From an uncultured Lachnospiraceae bacterium (GTDB lineage: Bacteria; Bacillota; Clostridia; Lachnospirales; Lachnospiraceae): 7,658 bases of DNA. The DNA is taken from the NCBI GenBank assembly GCA_949346185.1, contig CASGVX010000097.1, positions 1-7,658 on the forward strand, read 5' to 3'. This document shows, one piece after another, positions 1 through 5,800 of this stretch (within the stretch, counting starts at the first letter, position 1; every line of letters starts with the position of its first letter). The position numbers and the translations under genes are program-made. The notes beneath the pieces are model-generated. The model was not told the DNA's origin. It searched no databases and saw nothing but the letters and a program-made list of their open reading frames with translations.

Positions 1-1940
1 GCCTCATTGGCCTGCTGCAGTTCCTTCGCATCCTGATAGATGTCCGCCAGCTGGAAAAAGAGGTCGCCGCTCTGTCTGATGCCAAATAAATCCCCCGGCC
101 CCCGCAGTTCCAAATCCTTTCTGGCCACATAAAATCCGTCATTGGAGCCCTCAATCACCCGCAGACGCTCCATAGTCTCCTTGGAGGGATTTCCTGCCAT
201 AAATATGCAATAGGACTGCGCCTTGCCCCTTCCCACCCTTCCCCTCAGCTGGTGGAGCTGGGCCAGGCCGAACCGCTCTGCATTCTCTATCATCATCACC
301 GTGGCATTGGGTACGTTGATTCCCACTTCAATGACCGTGGTGGAGACTAGAATGTCAATATTTCCTGCGGCAAAATCCTCCATGATCTGATTTTTTTCCG
401 CCGGGCGCATCTTTCCGTGGAGATGGGCGATGCAGACAGAGGGAGGCATCACTTCCCGGAGGCTTGCGGCGTAATCTATTACATTCTCCGCCTCCGTATT
501 CTCGCTCTCCTCCACCATGGGACAGATGATATAGGCCTGATGCCCTTCCCCCACCTGCCTCTGCATGAAACGGTACGCCTGAGGGCGATAGGATGTCTCC
601 ACGGCACAATTCCTGATGGGCAGCCGCTCCGCCGGGAGCCCGTCAATCACCGACACATCCAAATCACCGTACAGAATGATCGCCAAAGTCCTAGGGATGG
701 GAGTTGCACTCATGACCAGAATATGGGGATGGTTCCCCTTCTCAGAAAAATGCTCCCGCTGCTTCACCCCAAAGCGATGCTGCTCGTCCGTGACCACCAG
801 TGCCAAGTCCTGAAACACCACGTCCTCCCAGATCAGCGCATGGGTTCCCAGAACAATATCCACCTCTCCCCGGGCAATCCTTGCCTTTATGTCCCGCTTT
901 CCCCCGGCATTCAAGGAGCCGGTAAGCAGAGCCACCCGAATGCCCAAGGGTTCTAAATAGTTTAGAAACTCTTCATAGTGCTGCACCGCCAGTACTTCCG
1001 TAGGCACCATCATCGCCCCCTGATGCCCCGACTCCGCAGCGCACAGCAGGGCGAGCAGGGCAATCACCGTCTTTCCAGACCCCACATCCCCCTGAATCAA
1101 GCGATTCATCACAATGCCTGATGCCAAGTCCTGCCGCACCTGTTCCCACGCCCGATTCTGCCCCTCCGTCAACTGAAAGGGAAATGCTTCCAGCAGCCTT
1201 TCCGTCCTTTCCCCCGGCAAAAGAATATATTGTGAGGGAATGGCCTTTTTATGCATCTTCATGTAATGCAGAGCCAGAGAGAAAAGAAAAAATTCCTCAA
1301 AGACAATTCTGCGCCTAGCCTCCCCATATGCCTCCTTGCTGTCGGGAAAATGCAGTTGCTGCACCGCTTTCTTCCGCAGGGACAGACCATATTTCTTCCT
1401 AATCTCCAGAGGCAGGAAATCCGTCTCGAAATCATACTCTCCCAATGCCTGGGCCACCGCCTTTGTCACGGCGTGATTGGTCAGCCCCGCCGTCAGGGGA
1501 TACACCGGCTGCAGCTTCCCCAGCTGATTTGCATATTCCTGCTCCGTCAGCATCTTTGGCTGGGTCATCTGCAGCATGCCATTCTTCTGTACGATTCTTC
1601 CCCGCAGGATATATCGCTTCCCCATTTTCAGGGAGCGCATTAGATACGGCATGTTAAACCAGCTGACATGCAGTTTTCCCGAGGCATCCTGGAATCTTGC
1701 AGAGATGATCTTCAATCCTCTGGCATTTGCCATGCGGGGTCTGTCCGCAAAGCTTCCTTCCAGCACCACCGTCTCCCCCTCTCTGACAGAGGAGATGGGC
1801 TGAATATTTGTAAAGATATCATATTCTCTGGGATAGTAGGAAATCAGTTCCTCCACATTCGTCACGCCCACCTTGGCAAATAATTTCTCACTCTTCTCCC
1901 CCACGCCCTTGATTGTCCGTATGCTGTCCGTCCCTTCCAT
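1..1940 (-). CDS. recG: ATP-dependent DNA helicase RecG (3' end outside window)
   Basis: RecG is a superfamily 2 double-stranded DNA translocase that remodels stalled replication forks and Holliday junctions in the cytoplasm. The reading frame is open for 646 codons from the ATG at 1940 to the left edge without a stop. The family is usually about 680 residues, so only the C-terminal few dozen are missing. The N-terminal region (about 1-50) has the helix-hairpin-helix-like start with KGVGEKSEKLF. The OB-fold wedge domain follows at about 55-140. Walker A is GDVGSGKT at 284-291, the DExH box is DEQHRFG at 385-391, and motif III is SATPIPRT at 411-418. The C-terminal helicase lobe carries STTVIEVGINVP and QLRGRVGRG, the arginine-finger region. 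Upstream of the ATG are AGGTG at close spacing and AGGAG further away, so initiation may be modest. The usual LPxGR motif reads LPAER here. It follows yloV after a hairpin, so it is either expressed by readthrough or from a promoter I cannot pinpoint. Confidence 0.97.
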   Translation of the reverse strand, partial: MEGTDSIRTIKGVGEKSEKLFAKVGVTNVEELISYYPREYDIFTNIQPISSVREGETVVLEGSFADRPRMANARGLKIISARFQDASGKLHVSWFNMPYLMRSLKMGKRYILRGRIVQKNGMLQMTQPKMLTEQEYANQLGKLQPVYPLTAGLTNHAVTKAVAQALGEYDFETDFLPLEIRKKYGLSLRKKAVQQLHFPDSKEAYGEARRRIVFEEFFLFSLALHYMKMHKKAIPSQYILLPGERTERLLEAFPFQLTEGQNRAWEQVRQDLASGIVMNRLIQGDVGSGKTVIALLALLCAAESGHQGAMMVPTEVLAVQHYEEFLNYLEPLGIRVALLTGSLNAGGKRDIKARIARGEVDIVLGTHALIWEDVVFQDLALVVTDEQHRFGVKQREHFSEKGNHPHILVMSATPIPRTLAIILYGDLDVSVIDGLPAERLPIRNCAVETSYRPQAYRFMQRQVGEGHQAYIICPMVEESENTEAENVIDYAASLREVMPPSVCIAHLHGKMRPAEKNQIMEDFAAGNIDILVSTTVIEVGINVPNATVMMIENAERFGLAQLHQLRGRVGRGKAQSYCIFMAGNPSKETMERLRVIEGSNDGFYVARKDLELRGPGDLFGIRQSGDLFFQLADIYQDAKELQQANE

Positions 1941-1972
1941 GATTCACCTGCTCTCCTGCGTCTGCGGATGCC

Positions 1973-2026
1973 GCTTCCTCTTCCATCACGGCAACCCTGC
2001 CTTCCGTTCCGTTTCCTCTTCCATCA
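1973..2026 (-). repeat. Two 16-bp direct repeats in the recG leader
   Basis: The stretches at 1973-1988 and 2011-2026 match at 15 of 16 positions and start 38 bases apart. Read on the minus strand, each contains ATG GAA GAG GAA. The first ATG (2024) opens a 12-codon frame that stops at 1988-1986 in a TGATG overlap with the second ATG (1986). The second frame runs past the recG start in another reading frame. This may be a chance or slippage duplication, or a leader-peptide arrangement. The repeat itself is directly visible; any function is a guess. Confidence 0.5.
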
Positions 2027-2075
2027 AATCCTAATCATCCATTCGCAAGCAGCCCCGATGCCACTGGAAAACTCC

Positions 2076-2111
2076 ATATATAAAAGGGGAGCGCAATCCT
2101 TCACGCTCCCC
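2076..2111 (-). terminator. Rho-independent terminator after yloV
   Basis: On the minus strand an 8-bp perfect stem, GGGGAGCG pairing with CGCTCCCC (2104-2111 with 2086-2093), encloses a 10-base loop and is followed by TTTTATATAT. It begins about 12 bases after the yloV stop codon. The T-tract is interrupted, so termination may be incomplete and allow some transcription into recG. Confidence 0.8.
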
Positions 2112-2123
2112 GGCATGCCTTCA

Positions 2124-3782
2124 CTACTCTACGGAAATAAAATAAGAATAAATCGGCTGCCCGCCAAACTGGACTTCCACATCTATTTCGTCATGTTCCT
2201 CCAGAATCGCATCTGCCAATGCCTCCGCTTCCTCCGCCGTAGTCTCCGCACCATAATATAGGCTCAGCAATTCGGAATCCTCATCCAGAAGAGCCAGAAT
2301 CAATTCCTCGGCTGCCTCCTGAGCAGATTCCGCCACAGACAGGATGGTCTTATCCGTCAATCCCATATAATTGCCCTGCTTGATTTCTTTTCCATCCATA
2401 TTGGTATCCCGCACGGCGTAAGTTACTTGGCCGGATTTGATGCTCTTCATCTCTGATTCCATATTCTCTTTGTTTTCATCATCGCTCCTGCCCTCCATGT
2501 AATTAATCATGGCGGCAATTCCCTGGGGAATGTTTTTGGAGGCAATCACCACAATCTCCTTATCCTCTGTCAAATCCTTTGCCTGATTGGCGGCAAGAAT
2601 AATATTTCCATTATTTGGAAGGATGAAAATGCTATCCGCATTGACTTTGGCAATGGCATCCAGCAAATCCTCCGTGCTGGGATTCATGGTCTGACCGCCT
2701 TCAATCACATAATCCACGCCCAGGTCTTTGAATAGCTCAGAGAGACCCTCACCGGCAGATACCGCGATAAATCCCACTTTCTTGCGGGGCATCTCACCCT
2801 GGACCTTCTCGCCTCTGGCGACTTTTTCCGCATCTTTAATCAGCTTCTCCTGATGTTCCTCCCGCATATTGTCAATCTTCATGCTGGTGAGGGAGCCGAA
2901 GGATAGGGCTTTCTGAATCGCCAGACCCGGATCATTCGTGTGCACATGGACTTTTACGATATCATCATCCGCCACCACTACCACGCAGTCTCCGATTTTC
3001 TGCAGATACTCTTTCAACTGACCCTCCACCACATTCTCATTGCGCTCTAGCATAATGATAAACTCAGTACAGTAGCCATACTTGATATCTGCCTCGCCAG
3101 CCTTGCTGGCTTGGACTAGCTGGGTGCTTCCCGCCACCTTGATGGTAAAGTCTGCCGTCCTGCCATTCAGGGCGTCCAGCGCACCCCGAATGAAGGTCAT
3201 CAGACCTTCCCCTCCGGAATCCACCACGCCCGCCTGCTTTAGCACCGGCAGCATATCCGGCGTGCGCAGAAGCGTCTCTTCCATACTTTCCGCCACCTCA
3301 TCGCAGAACTTCGCCAAATCTGTGATTTGCCCTTCCATCAGAAGTTCCTTCGCCCTGTCAGCCCCGGCTTTCGCCACTGTGAGGATGGTTCCCTCCTTGG
3401 GCTTCATCACCGCCTTGTAGGCAGTTTCCGCCGCATGGCCTATGGCATTGCCCAGCACCGTCACATCCAATGTATCATTTCCCTTGATGGATTTTACAAA
3501 CCCTCGAAAAATCTGGGACATGATTACGCCGGAATTTCCCCTTGCCCCCCGCAGGGAACCGCTGGAAATCGCCTTGGCTAGTTCATCCATCCCTGGCTTC
3601 TGCAGCATGCTCACTTCCTTTGCCGCCGACATAATCGTCATGGTCATATTGGTTCCGGTATCCCCGTCAGGCACAGGGAACACGTTCAACTCATTGATAT
3701 ACTCTTTCTTTGCCTCTAACGCCTTCGCCCCCGCCAGAAACATTTTCTGAATCATGCCAGAATCAATTGTATTTATACTCAC
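2124..3782 (-). CDS. yloV: Fatty acid kinase ATP-binding subunit, FakA/YloV (DAK2-domain) family
   Basis: Members of this family (FakA in Staphylococcus aureus, YloV in Bacillus subtilis) phosphorylate fatty acids held by a DegV-type FakB partner, feeding exogenous acyl chains to phospholipid synthesis. The predicted protein is 552 residues, matching the family length of about 550. The N-terminal DAK2 nucleotide-binding domain (about 5-200) shows NVFPVPDGDTGTN at 33-45, with metal-binding aspartates D39 and D41, and GARGNSGVI at 79-87. The middle domain has C238 (YGYC) and H279/H281 (VHVHTNDPG), matching the Cys/His/His metal site described in FakA. The rest is the C-terminal FakB-interacting region. 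The start is taken as GTG at 3782 because AGGAGG (3791-3796) lies 8 bases upstream; a longer in-frame ATG form at 3854 would overlap yloU and lacks this support. It lies 55 bases after yloU in the same transcript. No fakB (DegV) gene is in the window, so the partner must be encoded elsewhere. Confidence 0.93.
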   Translation of the reverse strand: MSINTIDSGMIQKMFLAGAKALEAKKEYINELNVFPVPDGDTGTNMTMTIMSAAKEVSMLQKPGMDELAKAISSGSLRGARGNSGVIMSQIFRGFVKSIKGNDTLDVTVLGNAIGHAAETAYKAVMKPKEGTILTVAKAGADRAKELLMEGQITDLAKFCDEVAESMEETLLRTPDMLPVLKQAGVVDSGGEGLMTFIRGALDALNGRTADFTIKVAGSTQLVQASKAGEADIKYGYCTEFIIMLERNENVVEGQLKEYLQKIGDCVVVVADDDIVKVHVHTNDPGLAIQKALSFGSLTSMKIDNMREEHQEKLIKDAEKVARGEKVQGEMPRKKVGFIAVSAGEGLSELFKDLGVDYVIEGGQTMNPSTEDLLDAIAKVNADSIFILPNNGNIILAANQAKDLTEDKEIVVIASKNIPQGIAAMINYMEGRSDDENKENMESEMKSIKSGQVTYAVRDTNMDGKEIKQGNYMGLTDKTILSVAESAQEAAEELILALLDEDSELLSLYYGAETTAEEAEALADAILEEHDEIDVEVQFGGQPIYSYFISVE

Positions 3783-3790
3783 TTTTCGCT

Positions 3791-3796
3791 CCTCCT
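3791..3796 (-). promoter_or_regulatory. Ribosome binding site deciding the yloV GTG start
   Basis: A perfect AGGAGG on the minus strand sits 8 bases before GTG at 3782. It supports GTG initiation over the in-frame ATG at 3854, which would add 24 N-terminal residues unlike the family. Confidence 0.85.
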
Positions 3797-3837
3797 CGCA
3801 AATTAGTCGGCTGTGAATCGTAACAACAGGCTTTCTC

Positions 3838-4200
3838 TTAATCTTCGTCCACAATGCGCACGCCTTCCACTATGACGTTAATGCTTTCCACCGTGAGCCC
3901 GGTAAACTCCTGCACTTTATATCGTACGCTCTCCAGAACATTCTGTGCCACGGCGCGGATGCTCACCCCATATGCCACTATCACATGAAGCTCTATTTTT
4001 ATTCTATTGTCAGCCACATAGACATTGACCCCCCGGCTGGCATTTTCTCGCTTCAATAGCCTGGTCACGCCATCCTTCACATTGACAGATGCCATGCCCA
4101 CGATGCCGATGCAGTCCGTGGTGGCAATGCCCGCATACTTGGCAAGCACGTCCCGGTCGATAATGATTTCACCCATCTCGGTAGTCATTTTCCCCTTCAT
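3838..4200 (-). CDS. yloU: Asp23/Gls24 family envelope stress response protein (YloU-like)
   Basis: This 120-residue protein belongs to the Asp23/Gls24 (DUF322) family, small cytoplasmic, often membrane-associated proteins linked to cell envelope homeostasis in Firmicutes. Typical features are the N-terminal GEIIIDRDVLAKYAGIAT (about 10-27), a GIVGMA motif near 33-38, the central strand IKIELHVIVAYGVSI (about 68-82) and the C-terminal VESINVIVEGVRIV. The length is typical of the family. The ATG at 4200 is preceded by AGGAGG with 7 bases of spacing. It is the first gene of a two-gene unit with yloV, a pairing conserved across Firmicutes, and has its own promoter upstream. The biochemical role of the family is unsettled; a link between YloU and the neighbouring fatty acid kinase is suggested by synteny only. 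Confidence 0.93.
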   Translation of the reverse strand: MKGKMTTEMGEIIIDRDVLAKYAGIATTDCIGIVGMASVNVKDGVTRLLKRENASRGVNVYVADNRIKIELHVIVAYGVSIRAVAQNVLESVRYKVQEFTGLTVESINVIVEGVRIVDED

Positions 4201-4258
4201 ATGCCTTCCTCCTATTTCTAAATTTTATGTCATTCTTTCCGATTTGCAATCATAAAAT

Positions 4259-4287
4259 AGTATAACATATCAAATATCCCTATGCAA
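4259..4287 (-). promoter_or_regulatory. Sigma-A type promoter of yloU-yloV
   Basis: On the minus strand, TTGCAT (4287-4282) is followed after exactly 17 bases by TATACT (4264-4259). A TGT just before the -10 makes it an extended -10 promoter. Transcription should start around 4252, giving a leader of about 50 bases before the yloU ATG. A plus-strand TATAAC (4261-4266) overlaps the same -10 and could serve the divergent small ORF, but no good plus-strand -35 accompanies it. Confidence 0.8.
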
Positions 4288-4345
4288 TCTGCAAACTTCC
4301 ATAAATTGGGAACAGCAACAATAGCAATAGAACGGATGTGATTAT

Positions 4346-4483
4346 ATGAAACGTATGTGCGGCTTTATACTATTCTGGATTGCCATCGGCATGACCATCA
4401 TGTTTTTTTTAGAAAACAGCTTTCTAACCATCTTGATTATTTTAGCCTGTTTGCTCTTAGGTTATAACTTATTTTGTGGTTAA
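4346..4483 (+). CDS. Small hydrophobic 45-aa protein, probable membrane protein
   Basis: The ORF encodes 45 residues beginning MKRMCGFILFW and ending LLLGYNLFCG. It has a short basic N-terminus (K2, R3), one hydrophobic stretch at about 6-21, a brief break at FLENS (20-25), and a second hydrophobic stretch at about 26-41, which suggests a two-helix hairpin in the membrane. Cysteines lie at positions 5, 35 and 44. A weak Shine-Dalgarno-like CGGATGTG precedes the ATG by about 7 bases. From memory, similar short proteins with a CGFILFWIAIGM-like start and a GYNLFC end recur in Clostridia as hypothetical proteins, but I cannot check this here. It is divergent from yloU and lies in an AT-rich gap. 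Function is unknown. Confidence 0.65.
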   Translation: MKRMCGFILFWIAIGMTIMFFLENSFLTILIILACLLLGYNLFCG

Positions 4484-4520
4484 TTTGCGGCGATGTTCCT
4501 AATATTACTTCGGAAGCCAA

Positions 4521-4601
4521 TTACAATAGTATTCCCTGCTTCCTCGCATCCTGTATATATTTTTCCAGAATTTCGGAATACTTTGCCGTTCCAAAACTCA
4601 T
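4521..4601 (-). other. 26-codon ORF that may be the tail of a lost gene
   Basis: On the minus strand an ATG at 4601 opens a 26-residue frame, MSFGTAKYSEILEK followed by YIQDARKQGILL and a stop at 4521-4523. The composition (amphipathic, charged, ending in leucines) looks more like real coding sequence than the plus-strand reading here. No good ribosome binding site precedes it. It ends where the helix-turn-helix remnant begins, so it may be the 3' end of an unrelated gene left by a rearrangement, or a small protein. I do not recognise it. Confidence 0.25.
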
Positions 4602-4608
4602 ATTTAAT

Positions 4609-4860
4609 ACCCAGGCAGAACTGGCCGAGGCAGCAGGAGTCACCACCGACCACATCAGCCACGTGGAAAGCGGCTCCAACGGAATCTCCCTGAAACTCCT
4701 CCTCAAAATAAGGCAGGCACTCAGGATAACCCCAAACGACATTTTAACCGGGGAATACGAAACGGAAGAAAAAAGCGATGGCAATACGCTTTCATTAGAC
4801 CAAATAGAGCCATCAGATAGTGACCTGATAGTGACCGATTGCGTATTTCATGAAAAATAA
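4609..4860 (+). pseudogene. Truncated Cro/C1-type (XRE) helix-turn-helix regulator
   Basis: The 83 residues from TQAELAEAAG to the stop at 4858-4860 match the second part of an HTH_3/XRE domain: the helix pair TQAELAEAAGVTTDHISHVESG, then ISLKLLLKIRQALRITPNDIL, and a polar acidic tail ending VFHEK. Such domains normally start with about 15-20 residues forming helix 1 (pattern G..I...R...GLT) before the TQ. Here the frame upstream reads KLIFN and continues open to about 4474 with no helix-like sequence, no homologous first helix and no convincing start or ribosome binding site. The gene therefore appears to have lost its 5' end. The remaining frame is intact, so either the loss is recent or a short product is made from an unusual start. 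It is convergent with rpmB, whose terminator lies 20 bases downstream. Confidence 0.7.
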
Positions 4861-4880
4861 GAATATGACAATGCCCTAAC

Positions 4881-4910
4881 AAAAAAATCGGAACCGAAAT
4901 CGGTTCCGAT
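4881..4910 (-). terminator. Rho-independent terminator of rpmB
   Basis: A perfect 10-bp stem (ATCGGAACCG with CGGTTCCGAT) around a 4-base loop is followed on the minus strand by seven T residues. It lies about 35 bases past the rpmB stop. The plus-strand side lacks a T-tract, so it should act mainly on rpmB. Confidence 0.93.
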
Positions 4911-4945
4911 ACTATACCAATACTATCCAATTAAGAAACAAGTGC

Positions 4946-5131
4946 CTACGCACGCTCTACAGCTCCAGAACGTAAACATCCTGTACATACTGGCATCTTC
5001 TTTGTGCCGCCATTCACTTTCACCCTAATTGACTTGATATTAGGCTTCCACATCTTATTGCTCCTTCTATGTGAATGACTCACTCTGTTACCAAAGTGAA
5101 CGCTCTTTCCACAAACTGCACATTTTGCCAT
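4946..5131 (-). CDS. rpmB: 50S ribosomal protein L28
   Basis: L28 is a small protein of the large ribosomal subunit. The product is 61 residues, close to the 62 typical of Bacillus. The motifs MAKCAVCGK at the N-terminus and HRRSNKMWKPN (21-31) are diagnostic. It is the zinc-binding form with two CxxC pairs, C4/C7 and C49/C52. The ATG at 5131 is chosen because AAGGAGGTG precedes it by about 6 bases; a longer form from an upstream ATG at 5149 would run through this ribosome binding site. It is a monocistronic unit with its own promoter and terminator. In Bacillus subtilis rpmB is also next to yloU but faces the other way. Confidence 0.98.
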   Translation of the reverse strand: MAKCAVCGKSVHFGNRVSHSHRRSNKMWKPNIKSIRVKVNGGTKKMPVCTGCLRSGAVERA

Positions 5132-5210
5132 CGTAAGCACCTCCTTCACTCTAATCCTGCTTGCTCTGATTTATCTAAAATATAATCAGTTCTCATTTGC
5201 ACAACATGAA

Positions 5211-5237
5211 CATTCTACCAAAATCTGTCGTAGAATG
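5211..5237. repeat. 8-bp inverted repeat within the rpmB promoter
   Basis: CATTCTAC (5211-5218) and GTAGAATG (5230-5237) form a perfect inverted repeat with an 11-base spacer. It covers the -10 hexamer and reaches into the -35 of the predicted rpmB promoter, a position suited to a repressor operator. No regulator can be named. Confidence 0.5.
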
Positions 5238-5240
5238 CAA
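5212..5240 (-). promoter_or_regulatory. Predicted promoter of rpmB
   Basis: On the minus strand, TTGCAT (5240-5235) is followed by a 17-base spacer and TAGAAT (5217-5212), with TGG before the -10 as an extended element. It would give a leader of roughly 70 bases before rpmB. The layout is the same as that of the yloU promoter (same -35 hexamer, same spacer). Confidence 0.65.
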
Positions 5241-5366
5241 GCAAAAATTCAAAATATTTTCACAGATATCTCCAATGCCTCTATCGAATTAGTTTCAAGA
5301 TCGCACCTCCCATGGCATTCTTTTGCCAAGCGAAGCCGCTCTGCCAAATCAGCCAGCCGGGAGGAA

Positions 5367-5747
5367 CTATTCCTCCTCCCCCTCTGCATCGCTGTCCTTC
5401 TCCTTCTTCTTGCCCGCCGTAAACTTGTCCACGAAATCCGGCACCATATCCAGCACTTTGGTGATGCCGTCCTGATTCTTCACATTCACAAGCCTAGTCT
5501 GCCCATCCTTAATGACCAGGATCGCACTGGGCTGAATCTTGCCACCCATGCCTCCTGCGCCATTGTCCTTCTTATTATGCTCAGAAAAGGCGCCTGCTGC
5601 CACGCCAAAGCTGACATCCACCAGAGGCAGGATAATCGTCCCATCGTCAAATTTCACCGCATCCCCCACCACAGTCTTGCTAGTGACAAACCCTTCCATC
5701 CCATGAAACAATGACTCCACCGTCCCCTTAAAATTATTTTCTCCCAT
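5367..5747 (-). CDS. ytfJ: GerW/YtfJ family sporulation protein
   Basis: This 126-residue protein matches the GerW (YtfJ) family, made in the forespore and required in Bacillus for normal spore germination. The family core is visible from ESLFHGMEGFVTSKTVVGDAV (about 11-31), through TIILPLVDVSFGVAAGAF (37-54), the glycine-rich GAGGMGGKI (63-71), to PSAILVI (73-79) and VPDFVDKF (102-109). The last 16 residues are a lysine- then acid-rich tail. The ATG at 5747 is chosen because AAGGAGGAA precedes it by 6 bases; the in-frame ATG at 5765 lies upstream of that site. It follows the DUF2953 gene by 53 bases, a pairing known in spore-forming Firmicutes. I saw no clear forespore-type promoter in the gap. 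A hairpin GGAGGAA/TTCCTCC spans the stop codon but lacks a T-tract. Confidence 0.93.
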   Translation of the reverse strand: MGENNFKGTVESLFHGMEGFVTSKTVVGDAVKFDDGTIILPLVDVSFGVAAGAFSEHNKKDNGAGGMGGKIQPSAILVIKDGQTRLVNVKNQDGITKVLDMVPDFVDKFTAGKKKEKDSDAEGEEE

Positions 5748-5800
5748 TAATATTTCCTCCTTCATATCTTTACAGCCAACACATTACCATCCATTCTATT

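Noticed and set aside
417..956. Long plus-strand ORFs within 417-1883 opposite recG
   Set aside because: They lie antisense to the intact recG frame, have unusual composition and no ribosome binding sites, and are shadows of a high-quality gene.
4721..4930. Minus-strand ORF of 69 codons downstream of rpmB
   Set aside because: It runs through the rpmB terminator hairpin and opposes the helix-turn-helix frame, with no start signal.
4201..4945. A spoVM gene, expected between rpmB and yloU as in Bacillus subtilis
   Set aside because: No short frame with the IKLPKFLGG-type sequence was found on either strand.
5241..5366. Possible terminator or small RNA between ytfJ and the rpmB promoter
   Set aside because: Hairpins around GGAGGAA/TTCCTCC and AGCG/CGCT can be drawn, but there is no T-tract and no recognised RNA pattern; nothing firm is visible in this gap.
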